A stretch of 64,000 bases of DNA from Acinetobacter calcoaceticus DSM 30006 = CIP 81.8 (GCF_000368965.1 NZ_KB849779.1:62001-126000), one strand, 5' to 3'. Counted from the first letter of the stretch, positions 28,375 to 37,703 are shown. The notes: a model not told the origin generated them from the letters alone. A program made the numbers and translations.

Positions 28375-29169
28375 ATGGGTCGTCTTGCAGTCAATTTATC
28401 CATGATTTTTACCGAAGTTCCTTTAATTGAACGCTTTGCTCTGGCGCATGCACAGGGCTTTGAATATGTAGAAATTCAATTTCCTTATGAATTGGCTATT
28501 TCCGATATTCAAACTCAACTCGAACGCTACAAACTTAGCCTCTGTCTAATCAATGTGCCTGCTGGTGATCTTATGCAAGACGGAAATGGTTTAGCTGGTG
28601 TACCCGGTCAAGAAACAGCTTTTCGTGAAGCATTAGAATTAGCAATTAGCTATGCCACTGCTTTAAAAGTTCCCCGTGTTAACATTTTGGCAGGGAAACA
28701 GCCCCTAGATGCCGACCTACTCCCTTGTTTGAAAACATTAGCAGCTAATTTAAAACTTGCCAGTAACTTACTTAGTGAACACGGTATAGAACCCGTTTTT
28801 GAAATGATTAACGGTACAGATATGCCACGCTTTTTGGTGCAGAACATTGCGCAAGGACAAGAAATGCTAGAAGCGGTCAATCATCCTGCTCTAAAAATGC
28901 AATATGACTGCTATCACATGGCGATGATGGGCGAAGATGTACTTGAGGGTTTGCAAGAAAATATTAACTTAATTGGACATATTCAATTTGCGGACTGTCC
29001 GGGTCGTCATGAACCAGATACAGCCCAAATCCCTTATGAACAAATATTTTCTTGGTTAAAGCAAAGCTCTTATCAAAACTATATTGCAGCAGAATATAAG
29101 CCTGAAAATACTTCAAATCAGTCATTTACTTGGAAGAAAAAGTATTTTTCCGATGATGTAAATATATAA
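28375..29169 (+). CDS. Hydroxypyruvate isomerase family protein
   Basis: 264 residues, TIM-barrel of the AP-endonuclease-2 superfamily. It has NLSMIFTEVPLIERFALAHAQGFEYVEIQFPYE at the N-terminus, metal-site residues in VFEMINGTDMP and QYDCYHMAMMGED, and the diagnostic FADCPGRHEPDTAQI. Hyi interconverts hydroxypyruvate and tartronate semialdehyde; the preceding gene could then reduce the semialdehyde to glycerate. The ATG at 28375 follows a CGGAG at a normal distance; a TTG six bases earlier is in frame. No glyoxylate carboligase gene is in the window. Confidence 0.85.
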   Translation: MGRLAVNLSMIFTEVPLIERFALAHAQGFEYVEIQFPYELAISDIQTQLERYKLSLCLINVPAGDLMQDGNGLAGVPGQETAFREALELAISYATALKVPRVNILAGKQPLDADLLPCLKTLAANLKLASNLLSEHGIEPVFEMINGTDMPRFLVQNIAQGQEMLEAVNHPALKMQYDCYHMAMMGEDVLEGLQENINLIGHIQFADCPGRHEPDTAQIPYEQIFSWLKQSSYQNYIAAEYKPENTSNQSFTWKKKYFSDDVNI

Positions 29170-29250
29170 ACTGTTACGACTTCTGATTGAAATTTAGCGC
29201 GAAAACCACTATATTAGATAGTGAGTAATTGTCAGGAAAATATACCCTAT

Positions 29251-29652
29251 ATGAATTTAGAACCATCGCCCAGCGTGTCTAATTCTCACGATTTCGCAAT
29301 GAACACCTCAAATAAAGACGTACAGACTTGTCTCAAAGTTGTTCATGACGCTTTAGTTGATGTAAAAGCAAAAGATATTCTCCAGTTAGATGTTAGCTCA
29401 ATTAGCAATGTCTCTGATGCTATTGTAATTGCAAGTGGTACTTCTACTCGCCATGTCAAAGCACTCGCTGACAATGTTGCAGAAGAAGCTCGAAAAGCCG
29501 GTTTCCGCCCGATTGGCGTTGAAGGTGAACGAGATGCAGAATGGATCTTGATTGATCTCGGCTTTGTTGTAGTACATGTGATGCTACCAACAGCTCGTAA
29601 ATTCTATGATTTAGAAAGCTTATGGCGTACCGCTCCAGAGTCGGTTGCTTAA
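29251..29652 (+). CDS. rsfS: Ribosomal silencing factor RsfS
   Basis: 133 residues from the ATG at 29251. The core TCLKVVHDALVDVKAKDILQLDVSSIS, DAIVIASGTSTRHVKALADNV and WILIDLGFVVVHVMLPTARKFYDLESLW is the full RsfS/Iojap domain. RsfS binds L14 on the 50S subunit and blocks joining with 30S during starvation. The domain begins about 26 residues in; an ATG at 29299 would give a more usual length, and a GTG at 29221 a longer one. None has a strong ribosome site, so the start is uncertain. Not next to nadD or rlmH as in many bacteria; it ends at a strong terminator. Confidence 0.93.
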   Translation: MNLEPSPSVSNSHDFAMNTSNKDVQTCLKVVHDALVDVKAKDILQLDVSSISNVSDAIVIASGTSTRHVKALADNVAEEARKAGFRPIGVEGERDAEWILIDLGFVVVHVMLPTARKFYDLESLWRTAPESVA

Positions 29653-29664
29653 AATTTTGCTTTT

Positions 29665-29695
29665 AAAAAAAGCGGCTCTTTTGAGCCGCTTTTTT
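29665..29695 (+). terminator. Rho-independent terminator after rsfS
   Basis: AAAAAAAGCGGCTC / GAGCCGCTTTTTT with a short T loop, 12 bases after the rsfS stop codon. Confidence 0.9.
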
Positions 29696-29825
29696 AATTC
29701 TTTATAAAAAGTATGCCCCCTTCATAAAGTGGTATTTATATTTTTTAAATAACAAAATCTTTAAATTTCATCGAATGCTTTATTAGCCATTAAAAGCCAA
29801 TCATCGTGCACTTTTAAATTTGACA

Positions 29826-29838
29826 TGACAAATTGTCA
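29826..29838. promoter_or_regulatory. Operator-like inverted repeat upstream of SDR gene
   Basis: TGACAA-A-TTGTCA, a perfect 13-base inverted repeat about 65 bases upstream of the GTG start at 29904. The flanking AT-rich sequence continues to a TATACAA at 29850-29857 that could be a -10. It looks like a dimeric repressor site, but no cognate regulator gene is adjacent. Confidence 0.35.
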
Positions 29839-29903
29839 GATTTGCAGCAATATACAAACTCTTGAAGTCCCCACCAATAAATAGCATAACCGGAGTACAG
29901 AAA

Positions 29904-30725
29904 GTGAGAATATTAATTACGGGCGCCAACACAGGTATTGGTTTCGCCACGGCAGAACAACTCGTTAAACAAGGGCAACATGTTATTTTAGCGTGCCGAA
30001 ATCCAGAAAAAGCGCAAGATGCACAAAACAAATTACGCTCACTCAACCAAGGACAAGTCGATTTAGTTTCTCTCGATCTAAACAGTCTTGAATTAACTCG
30101 AAAGACAGCCGACGAGATTGCAGATCGCTATGGTAGCCTTGATGTACTCATTAACAATGCAGGGTTATTTGCCAAAACCAAACAACTGACTGTCGATGGT
30201 TTCGAACAGCAATTTGGTGTTAATTATTTAGGCCATTTTTTACTAACTCAAAAATTACTTCCAGTTTTACAACAATCGTCTGAAGCACGGATTATTCATC
30301 TCGCATCCATCGCACACTGGGTGGGCTCCATTAAACCCAACAAGTTTCGAGCAGAAGGTTTTTACAATCCCTTGTTCTATTATGGGCAATCGAAGCTTGC
30401 AAATTTATTATTCAGCAATGCTTTAGCAGAACAACTAGCAGGTAGTTCAATTACCAATAATGCATTGCATCCAGGTGGTGTCGCTTCTGATATTTATCGC
30501 GACTTACCAAAACCAGTTTATGCAGCAATGAAATTAGGCTTAGTCCCAACCTCAGTTCCAGCAAATCTCATTACAGAAATGGCAACTGGAGATGCATGGC
30601 AGAATCGTAATGGTGAATATGTCAGTGCGCATATGCCAGACTGGAAATCTTCACACGCAAAAAATCAGAAACTTGCACGTGACCTCTATCAACAGTCAAT
30701 GGACCTTGTAGAAAAATTTCTTTAA
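29904..30725 (+). CDS. SDR family oxidoreductase (retinol-dehydrogenase-like)
   Basis: 273 residues. Motifs: ITGANTGIGFATAEQL, NNAGLF, FGVNYLGHFLLTQKLLPVL, the catalytic Ser in IHLASIAHW, and YGQSKLANLLFSNALAEQL (Tyr and Lys). This is the atypically long RDH/WWOX-like SDR subgroup (NALHPGG). Substrate unknown. The start is taken as the GTG at 29904, where GGAG lies 8 bases upstream and the protein begins directly at the first beta strand (VRILITGAN). Convergent with pntB. Confidence 0.88.
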   Translation: MRILITGANTGIGFATAEQLVKQGQHVILACRNPEKAQDAQNKLRSLNQGQVDLVSLDLNSLELTRKTADEIADRYGSLDVLINNAGLFAKTKQLTVDGFEQQFGVNYLGHFLLTQKLLPVLQQSSEARIIHLASIAHWVGSIKPNKFRAEGFYNPLFYYGQSKLANLLFSNALAEQLAGSSITNNALHPGGVASDIYRDLPKPVYAAMKLGLVPTSVPANLITEMATGDAWQNRNGEYVSAHMPDWKSSHAKNQKLARDLYQQSMDLVEKFL

Positions 30726-30740
30726 ACAAATAGGCCAAAT

Positions 30741-30766
30741 AAAAAAGCCACCCGAGGGTGGCTTTT
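30741..30766. terminator. Bidirectional terminator SDR / pntB
   Basis: AAAAAGCCACCC-GA-GGGTGGCTTTT between two convergent genes, 15 bases after the SDR stop. Confidence 0.85.
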
Positions 30767-30787
30767 ACAATCCTGATTAAGGTCAGA

Positions 30788-32242
30788 TTAGTGACCGCCA
30801 CCATTGATTGCTTTAGTCATATCTTCAACAACTTTCTTGGCATCACCAAAAATCATCATTGTTTTTTCGTTATAGAACAAATCGTTGTCCAGACCTGCAT
30901 AACCTGTTGCCATAGAACGCTTAATCACCATGATCGTACGCGCTTTATGCGCTTCAAGAATCGGCATACCATAAATCGGTGAAGTTGGATCATCTTTCGC
31001 AGCTGGGTTTACTACGTCGTTTGCACCAATTACAAGCACCACATCAGTTGCAGGGAAGTCTGAGTTAATCTCATCCATTTCCAAGATGTCTTCATATGCT
31101 ACGTCTGCTTCAGCAAGCAATACGTTCATATGACCAGGCATACGACCAGCAACTGGATGGATAGCAAAACGAACGCGAACACCTTGCTCTTTTAGAATTT
31201 CACACAATTCTTTTACAGCATTTTGTGCACGACCTTGTGCCATACCATAACCCGGTACAATCACAACGCTGTCGGCATTTGACATCAAGAAACCGGCATC
31301 ATCAGCAGAACCAGAACGGTGATTACGCTGAACTTGCTCACCTTTAGCAGCTGTAGCAACCGCTGCACCACCCATTGCACCGCCAAACAATACATTGATG
31401 ATCGAACGGTTCATTGCTTTACACATGATGTACGACAGAATCGCACCAGATGAACCTACGAGAGAACCCGCAACGATCAACATGTTGTTTTCAAGAGTAA
31501 AACCAATACCTGCTGCTGCCCAACCCGAGAATGAGTTAAGAAGCGATACCACTACAGGCATATCACCACCACCAACTGGTGCAATCCAAACCCAGCCAAA
31601 TGCAAGTGCAAGTGCTGTCATCGCCCAGAATGCAGTCATATTATTCGTTAAGAAGAACATGATGCCTGCTGCAAGCATTGCAATAAATATAAGCGCCTGA
31701 ACCGGTTTAACCCATGCACCAGAAATCGTTTTTGCCCATTTTTTTGCAGCCAATTTACCGTATGCAAACACTGATGCAGTAAAGGTAATCGCACCAACAA
31801 AACAACCCACAAACAATTCAAATAAGTGGACTTTGCTCATGTGCACATGTTGTACACCAGCCGCCGTTAAAGCTGCCTCATTTTGAGCAAACAATGCAGT
31901 GAGTTGGTTGTTATGCAAAATTGCAGCAATTGCAATTAGGACAGCAGCCAAACCAACTAACGAGTGCATCAATGCAACAGTTTCAGGCATTTGAGTCATT
32001 GGTACAGTACGAGCACGCGCAATACCAACGATTGCACCCAACACCATTGCACCAACAATCATCCAGATGACTGGGTTATTTGCAACAAAGAAGGTCGTAA
32101 CTACAGCAATCGCCATCGCGATCATACCGTAACGGTTACCTTGAATTGCTGTTTTAGGGCCAGACAAACCACGAAGCGTCAAGATAAAGAGAATTGCGCC
32201 TACAAGGTACAACCAATTTGCATTTGCTTGAATAAATTCCAT
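30788..32242 (-). CDS. pntB: NAD(P) transhydrogenase subunit beta
   Basis: 484 residues. About nine membrane segments fill residues 1-290. The soluble domain III begins near KGEQVQRNHRSGSADDAGFLMSNADSVVIVPGYGMAQGRAQNAVKEL, with the NADP-binding GYGMAQ. VRFAIHPVAGRMPGHMNVLLAEA and VLVIGANDVVNPAAKDDPTSPIYGMP follow. With PntAa and PntAb it uses the proton gradient to pass hydride from NADH to NADP+, supplying NADPH. Last gene of the pnt operon, 12 bases after pntAb. Confidence 0.97.
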   Translation of the reverse strand: MEFIQANANWLYLVGAILFILTLRGLSGPKTAIQGNRYGMIAMAIAVVTTFFVANNPVIWMIVGAMVLGAIVGIARARTVPMTQMPETVALMHSLVGLAAVLIAIAAILHNNQLTALFAQNEAALTAAGVQHVHMSKVHLFELFVGCFVGAITFTASVFAYGKLAAKKWAKTISGAWVKPVQALIFIAMLAAGIMFFLTNNMTAFWAMTALALAFGWVWIAPVGGGDMPVVVSLLNSFSGWAAAGIGFTLENNMLIVAGSLVGSSGAILSYIMCKAMNRSIINVLFGGAMGGAAVATAAKGEQVQRNHRSGSADDAGFLMSNADSVVIVPGYGMAQGRAQNAVKELCEILKEQGVRVRFAIHPVAGRMPGHMNVLLAEADVAYEDILEMDEINSDFPATDVVLVIGANDVVNPAAKDDPTSPIYGMPILEAHKARTIMVIKRSMATGYAGLDNDLFYNEKTMMIFGDAKKVVEDMTKAINGGGH

Positions 32243-32254
32243 GTCAAAGCCCTC

Positions 32255-32569
32255 TTATTTCTTTTGCTTAGGCTTGAACATTTCCAGCATGCGTGCAGTT
32301 ACTGCAAAGCCGCCGAAAATATTAATGCTTGCCAAAAATACCGCAATCGCACCCAGTACGCTCACCACATTCACACTTTGAAATGCAACGTTAGCATCTA
32401 CACCCAAAATAGGCAGACCCACAGTTTGCAACATTGCACCCACTACAATAATAGATGACAACGCATTGGTTACTGCCATAAGTGGTGTATGTAAAGCTGG
32501 TGTAACACCCCAAACTACGTAATAACCTACAAAGATGGCAAGGACGAAAATTGTAATAGTTTCAACCAT
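32255..32569 (-). CDS. pntAB: NAD(P) transhydrogenase subunit alpha, membrane part (PntAb)
   Basis: 104 residues with three hydrophobic segments: the start ([21 protein letters not shown]), then [16 protein letters not shown], and [31 protein letters not shown]. In E. coli this domain is fused to the C-terminus of PntA. Here it is a separate gene, the split three-gene arrangement known from Rhodospirillum and others. It forms part of the proton channel with PntB. Confidence 0.95.
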   Translation of the reverse strand: MVETITIFVLAIFVGYYVVWGVTPALHTPLMAVTNALSSIIVVGAMLQTVGLPILGVDANVAFQSVNVVSVLGAIAVFLASINIFGGFAVTARMLEMFKPKQKK

Positions 32570-32580
32570 GAGAAATCTCC

Positions 32581-33708
32581 TTAACCACGCTTAAGCAGTA
32601 CTTGACCGCCATGAGTGACCAATAGGGCTTTTTGGATTTCGTCTTCTTGATTAATCGCAAAGTTTTTCTCTTTGTCGAATAAAGTTTCTACGAAATTGAA
32701 TACGTTACGCGCATATAGTGCGGAAGCTTCTGTCGCTACAGTTGCCGGAATATTTGGAACACCCAAAATTTTCACGCCATTTTCTGTAAACACAGTCTCG
32801 CCCACTTTAGAGCCTTCAACGTTACCGCCAGTTTCAACAGCCATATCTAAAATGACAGAGCCTGGTTTCATCTTGGCAACAGTTTCAGCCTTAATCAGAC
32901 GCGGAGCATCACGACCCGGCAACAATGCAGTTGTAATCACGATATCAGCATTAGATACAGCTTTATCTACAATCGCGGCTTGGTCTTTGATGTATTGCTC
33001 ACCCGGCATCCATCCATAACCATTTTTAGCGGCGTCAGCTGCACGTTGTTGCTCTTCTTCAGACATTGGTACGTCTAACCACTTACCACCTAAAGATTCA
33101 ACTTGATCTTTTGCCGTAGGACGTAAATCAGTTGCTTCAACAATTGCACCTAAACGTTTTGCCGTTGCAATTGCCTGAAGACCTGCAACGCCCACGCCCA
33201 TAATCACAACACGAGCAGGTTTTACAGTACCAGCAGCTGTCATAAGCATTGGGAACATGCGCTGATATTCAGCGGCAGCAAGCAAAACTGATTTATAACC
33301 AGAAAGGTTTGCCTGAGAAGACAATACGTCCATGTTCTGCGCACGAGAAAGCGTACGAGGAAGCAATTCCAATGCAAAAGCAGAAACTTGCTGATTCGCA
33401 AACTGATCTAGCTCGGTATTACGATAAGGATCAAACATTGCTACAACAGCAGTATTTGCTGGAAGTTTTTGAATTTCCCCGCCTTGTGGCGCACGAACTT
33501 TCAAAATAATTTGACTACCCGTATAGGCATCATCCGTAATGGTTGCACCGACCTGTTCATAAGCACTGTCAATGTACGCAGCCTTTACACCGGCACCACG
33601 TTCAATCACAACGCTATGACCAGCGCTAATCAACTTCTTTACTGTCTCTGGCGTAGCAGCTACACGATTTTCACCGACGACAGTTTCGGTTGGGATTCCG
33701 ATTTGCAT
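32581..33708 (-). CDS. pntAA: NAD(P) transhydrogenase subunit alpha, NAD-binding part (PntAa)
   Basis: 375 residues, soluble domain I only, related to alanine dehydrogenase. It shows [24 protein letters not shown] at the start, the NAD-binding Rossmann [24 protein letters not shown], the mobile-loop/RQD-region residues in ILKVRAPQ and [20 protein letters not shown], and GRDAPRLI. First gene of the pntAa-Ab-B operon. The 238-base divergent gap before the EamA gene must carry its promoter. Confidence 0.96.
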   Translation of the reverse strand: MQIGIPTETVVGENRVAATPETVKKLISAGHSVVIERGAGVKAAYIDSAYEQVGATITDDAYTGSQIILKVRAPQGGEIQKLPANTAVVAMFDPYRNTELDQFANQQVSAFALELLPRTLSRAQNMDVLSSQANLSGYKSVLLAAAEYQRMFPMLMTAAGTVKPARVVIMGVGVAGLQAIATAKRLGAIVEATDLRPTAKDQVESLGGKWLDVPMSEEEQQRAADAAKNGYGWMPGEQYIKDQAAIVDKAVSNADIVITTALLPGRDAPRLIKAETVAKMKPGSVILDMAVETGGNVEGSKVGETVFTENGVKILGVPNIPATVATEASALYARNVFNFVETLFDKEKNFAINQEDEIQKALLVTHGGQVLLKRG

Positions 33709-33946
33709 GAGCGTTCCTCAAGCTAATTTCTCATTGTCAAAAACATTGCAACCTGCAATGTTTCCCCCATGTGTATTCTTTGTACAGAATTTGGATTCTA
33801 ATTGAACTTTTTTAAAATACCACCCAATATTTATTTAATAAATACCCATATTTTGAACTGATGATTCACGATATTTAATTTGAGGTGTAACATAGGAAGC
33901 TTTTTCTTTTTTTGCAGACAACAGTCTCTCTTATACAGTCTTGTAT

Positions 33947-34873
33947 ATGAAAATTTCTTTATCTTCGTTTCAAATCGGGTCTTTTTTTGCTCTTTGCTCT
34001 GCTTTTCTATTCAGTACAAAAGCAATCTTTATTAAACAGACTTATGCCCTTTCTCCATTAGTAGACGCCACAGTCCTGATGGCTTTACGCATGTTAAGCG
34101 CTTTACCGTTCTTTCTATTAATTTGCTGGTTTAACAGGCATCATAATCAGGGCATAAAAAAGAAGGATTGGCTAATTTTAATTTTTGCTGGTCTATTAGG
34201 CTACTACTTTGCCAGCTGGCTCGATTTTATGGGTCTGATGTTTATTAGTGCTTCACTCGAACGAATTATTCTATTTTTATATCCCACACTCACAGTCATT
34301 GTCTCAAGCTTGCTCTACAAACAAAAATTAGATGCAAAAAGTTTATTTGCCATTTTTCTTAGTTATGGTGGAACTGTATTGGTCATGCTTCAAGAGCACA
34401 ACAATGCACCAATTCAGGGCAACTTCTGGTTAGGCACAAGTCTCGTGTTTGCGAGTGCTGTGGCTTTTGCAGGCTATTTACTACTGACCCCGCCATTAAT
34501 TAAAAAATTTGGTTCTTGGAATTTCACAGGTTTAGCTTTAACAGTCGCTTGTATCGGTACATTAACGCACTATGTATTAAGCACTCCTCAGCCTATCCAA
34601 CTTCTATTACAACTTCCATCTAATGTAATTTGGTACGGCGTCGGACTTGGCTTTTTGGTCACTGTTTTACCTACCGTTATGCTCATGCAAAGTATTGAGC
34701 GACTTGGTGCCTCTCAATCTGCCATGATTGCTTCAATAGGACCAGTTTTAACTATTTTGCTCGCGGTTACTTTTTTAAATGAACATCTCAATATGTGGCA
34801 ATGGGTAGGCTGTATTTTAAATATTGCAGGTGTCATGATAATTACCCTCAGAAAGAAAAGATTAAAATACTAA
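33947..34873 (+). CDS. EamA/DMT family transporter
   Basis: About 308 residues with ten hydrophobic segments in two EamA repeats. The first opens FQIGSFFALCSAFLFSTKAIFIKQTY and the second NFWLGTSLVFASAVAFAGYLLLT. It ends GASQSAMIASIGPVLTILLAVTFLNEHLNMWQWVGCILNIAGVMII, the standard end of repeat 2. These proteins export amino acids or metabolites; the substrate cannot be read. The ATG at 33947 is taken; a TTG six bases upstream is open. No obvious ribosome site precedes it. Confidence 0.88.
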   Translation: MKISLSSFQIGSFFALCSAFLFSTKAIFIKQTYALSPLVDATVLMALRMLSALPFFLLICWFNRHHNQGIKKKDWLILIFAGLLGYYFASWLDFMGLMFISASLERIILFLYPTLTVIVSSLLYKQKLDAKSLFAIFLSYGGTVLVMLQEHNNAPIQGNFWLGTSLVFASAVAFAGYLLLTPPLIKKFGSWNFTGLALTVACIGTLTHYVLSTPQPIQLLLQLPSNVIWYGVGLGFLVTVLPTVMLMQSIERLGASQSAMIASIGPVLTILLAVTFLNEHLNMWQWVGCILNIAGVMIITLRKKRLKY

Positions 34874-34882
34874 TTTCTCTTG

Positions 34883-34902
34883 ACCTCAACTTAAGTTGAG
34901 GT
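34883..34902. promoter_or_regulatory. 20-bp perfect palindrome upstream of the Rid-family gene
   Basis: ACCTCAACTTAAGTTGAGGT reads the same on both strands. It lies 9 bases after the EamA stop and 38 bases before the Rid start. It has no T-run, so it is a weaker terminator candidate than the others here; a symmetric repressor site or an mRNA processing hairpin is equally possible. Confidence 0.45.
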
Positions 34903-34940
34903 TGGATACTCATCTAAATTTTACTGAACGGTTGAGTCTC

Positions 34941-35348
34941 ATGAATCAAGAAACTTTTAAAATAATAAATCCATCAACTTTATACGACCCTACTCCAAAT
35001 GCTTATAGTCATGTTGCTGTGGTAGAAAACTTTAAAAAGATTATTCATATTGCAGGTCAAGGAGGCGAAAACTCAAAAGGTGAATTAAGCCCAAACTTTG
35101 AAGAACAAGTTTCCCAAGCTATTGATAACATTAAACATGCTTTGATTGCTGCCGATGCAGAGCTTAGCAACATTGCCGTATTAAGAGTTTTAGTTGTTGA
35201 CCATTCGGTCGAAAAACATGAAATTTTGATTAAAGTTATGCAGAATTTATGGAAAAATCATCCTTTTCCAGCCTGTACACTCATTCCTGTACCACGCCTT
35301 GCATTAGAGCATATGCTCATTGAAGTCGAAGCAACCGCATACACCTAA
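34941..35348 (+). CDS. Rid family (YjgF/YER057c/UK114) protein
   Basis: 135 residues, the family size. KIIHIAGQGGENSKGEL, QVSQAIDNIKHALIAADAELSNIAVLRVLVVD and FPACTLIPVPRLALEHMLIEVEATAY fit the trimeric Rid fold. Archetypal RidA has an Arg near position 105 needed for imine deamination; here the equivalent stretch reads IPVPRLA, so an Arg is present. However, the GENSKGELSPNF variant of the usual G(x)PxxxG loop suggests a RidA-like subfamily member. The ATG at 34941 is chosen; the open frame upstream is not conserved. Same strand as the following MFS gene, 18 bases apart. Confidence 0.88.
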   Translation: MNQETFKIINPSTLYDPTPNAYSHVAVVENFKKIIHIAGQGGENSKGELSPNFEEQVSQAIDNIKHALIAADAELSNIAVLRVLVVDHSVEKHEILIKVMQNLWKNHPFPACTLIPVPRLALEHMLIEVEATAYT

Positions 35349-35366
35349 TAAAATCGAGAGAACATC

Positions 35367-36557
35367 ATGTCTACCCCTGAAGATATCAGTCAAAATAAAC
35401 CTTTACTTTGGTTGATGGCAGCAGCATGTGGCTTATGTGCAGGTGTGAATTATTATTGCCAGCCTCTTATTCACTCCATTCAACAAGACTTTGCTGTTAC
35501 TCAAGCACAAGCCGCATTGACCGTTACATTTGCTCAGGTGTCTTATGCCCTCGGACTGCTCTTTATTGTTCCGATGGGTGATATCGTCAATAAAGCCAAG
35601 GCTATTCCGTTTTTGATGGTGCTTTGTGCAGTTGGCTTATTTACTTCTGCTTTTGCTATTAACTTACCCATGCTATGGATCGGTACAATTTTAGCAGGAT
35701 TGTTTTCGGTTGCAGCTCAAGTGTTGATTCCACTTGCCACAATGACGGTAAAACCTGAAAAAACTGGCGAGATCATTGGTTTTTTAATGAGTGGCCTATT
35801 GGTTGGTATTTTACTCTCTACCAGTCTGGCTGGCCTATTTTCTAACTTATTCCACTGGAAAGTGGTTTATGTGGTAAGCGGCATATTAATGCTTCTGTTG
35901 GCATATACCTTAAAAAGTCGCTTGCCTTATGTTTTACGCATGAAAATGAACTATGGGCAAATCTTTGGTTCCATGGGTCAGCTTTTAAAACAAGAGAAAA
36001 GACTATTATTAAGAGCGCTTACAGGTGCTTTCGCCTTCGCATCTGTGAGTATTTTATATTCCACCATCGCATTACTCCTCACCTCAGCACATCATTTACC
36101 TGATCTATTTATTGGACTAGTGCCTTTAGTCGGTATCTTTGGTGCCTTATCAACCCGTTATATTGGTAAATATGCTGATCAGGGACGTACCACTCTACTC
36201 ACATGGATGGGCTGTGGTTTATTCCTGTTAAGCTGGCTCTGCTTTTATTATGGGCAAACTTTGCTTGCGAGTTATATTACTGGTTTTGCTTTAATTCAGT
36301 TAGCGCTAGCACTCGTACACACGAGCAACCAAAGCATTATTTTCCGTTTACGACCAGATGCTAAATCTCGTATTAATGCCATCTATATGACCACTTACTT
36401 TATTGGAGGCGCAGGAGGTTCAGCATTAGGAATTTTTGCGTGGAACCGTGGCGGATGGACCATGACTTGCCTTGCTGGTATTGGGTTAGTTGTACTTTGT
36501 ATTTTGTTTAGCTTGTTTGATGCTATCTTACAAAAAAAGAAAATGATTTCCCAATAA
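35367..36557 (+). CDS. MFS transporter (YnfM/AraJ-like drug:H+ antiporter type)
   Basis: 396 residues, twelve predicted membrane segments. It opens WLMAAACGLCAGVNYYCQPLIHSIQQDFAVTQAQAALTVTF, typical of the YnfM-like branch, with loop-2 motif GDIVNKAKAIPF in the motif A position and MSGLLVGILLSTSLAGLFS near motif C. The end GGAGGSALGIFAWNRGGWTMTCLAGIGLV is also typical. It probably exports small molecules. GAGAG lies 7 bases before the ATG. Likely cotranscribed with the Rid-family gene. Confidence 0.88.
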   Translation: MSTPEDISQNKPLLWLMAAACGLCAGVNYYCQPLIHSIQQDFAVTQAQAALTVTFAQVSYALGLLFIVPMGDIVNKAKAIPFLMVLCAVGLFTSAFAINLPMLWIGTILAGLFSVAAQVLIPLATMTVKPEKTGEIIGFLMSGLLVGILLSTSLAGLFSNLFHWKVVYVVSGILMLLLAYTLKSRLPYVLRMKMNYGQIFGSMGQLLKQEKRLLLRALTGAFAFASVSILYSTIALLLTSAHHLPDLFIGLVPLVGIFGALSTRYIGKYADQGRTTLLTWMGCGLFLLSWLCFYYGQTLLASYITGFALIQLALALVHTSNQSIIFRLRPDAKSRINAIYMTTYFIGGAGGSALGIFAWNRGGWTMTCLAGIGLVVLCILFSLFDAILQKKKMISQ

Positions 36558-36698
36558 GGTAACTTGTTATAAATCATCTTTCTATATCCAACACAAGGGT
36601 GGTTATAAATTACTCGGCTAAATGCCTCTGTCGATTCAAGCATAAACCTCGTATAATGCTGCCCTTTCATTAATTTAGCGACTTTTGGGCTATTGGTT

Positions 36699-37703
36699 AT
36701 GCAATCACTTCAATCGTTACAACCTCGTATTTCTGTCGCACCCATGATGGATTGGACAACGAAGGATTATCGATTCTTTGCTCGCTTGTTTAACCCAAAT
36801 GTTGTGCTATACACCGAAATGGTCACCACAGGTGCAATCCTATTTGGTGATGCAAAACGCCATTTAGACTACAGTGCACAAGAGCATCCTATCGTATTAC
36901 AGTTAGGCGGTTCAAACCCGCAAGAGCTTGCGACTTGCACAAAAATGGCTGAAGACTGGGGTTACGATGAAGTTAACCTCAATGTAGGCTGCCCAAGTGA
37001 CCGTGTACAGAACAATAAAATCGGTGCTTGCTTAATGGCAGAACCAGATTTGGTTGCTGAATGTATTCATACTATGCAAAAAGCAGTAAACATTCCGGTA
37101 ACGGTGAAACACCGTATCGGGATTGATGATATGCACTCTTATGAAGAGATGCTTCATTTTGTAGATACTGTCGCAGCAACAGGTTGCACCCATTTCGTAG
37201 TTCATGCCCGTATTGCTATTTTGAAAGGCCTGTCACCAAAAGAAAACCGTGAAGTTCCACCTTTACGCTATGAAGATGTCTATCGTTTAAAACAAGAGCG
37301 CCCACATCTCACCATTGAAATTAACGGCGGGATTAAAACGTTTGCTGAAACTCAAACACATTTACAGCATGTTGATGGCGTCATGATTGGCCGTGAAGCC
37401 TATCATAATCCGTACTTACTCGCGGAAATGGGTCAGCTTTGGAATTTGGAAGCTCCAGATCGATTCGAGATTATGGAACAAATGCTACCTTATATTGAAC
37501 AGCGTATGGCTGAAGGTGCTCCACTCTCCATCATTACACGTCATATTTTGGGTTTATTCCAAAATTTACCAGGTGCGCGTAAATGGCGTCAGGCGCTAAG
37601 TGGCGGAAATGCAAAAACTTTAGGTGATGTTGAACAGGCTATTAGCAACATGCAAGCAGCTTTAATTCGTACTGAGGAATATTTAAAAGAACATCAGGCT
37701 TAA
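36699..37703 (+). CDS. dusA: tRNA-dihydrouridine(20/20a) synthase
   Basis: 334 residues. The FMN barrel starts RISVAPMMDWTTKDYRFFARLF, followed by LQLGGSNPQELATC, VNLNVGCPSDRVQNNKIGACLM (with the catalytic Cys in the G-C-P-S region), VTVKHRIGID and FVVHARIAILKGLSPKENREVPPL, a DusA-specific segment. IEINGGI and DGVMIGREAYHNPYLL form the phosphate-binding end. It reduces uridines in the tRNA D-loop with NADPH. The 5' part of dusA is a known insertion site for genomic islands in Acinetobacter and others; here both ends are intact and no integrase follows. Confidence 0.96.
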   Translation: MQSLQSLQPRISVAPMMDWTTKDYRFFARLFNPNVVLYTEMVTTGAILFGDAKRHLDYSAQEHPIVLQLGGSNPQELATCTKMAEDWGYDEVNLNVGCPSDRVQNNKIGACLMAEPDLVAECIHTMQKAVNIPVTVKHRIGIDDMHSYEEMLHFVDTVAATGCTHFVVHARIAILKGLSPKENREVPPLRYEDVYRLKQERPHLTIEINGGIKTFAETQTHLQHVDGVMIGREAYHNPYLLAEMGQLWNLEAPDRFEIMEQMLPYIEQRMAEGAPLSIITRHILGLFQNLPGARKWRQALSGGNAKTLGDVEQAISNMQAALIRTEEYLKEHQA

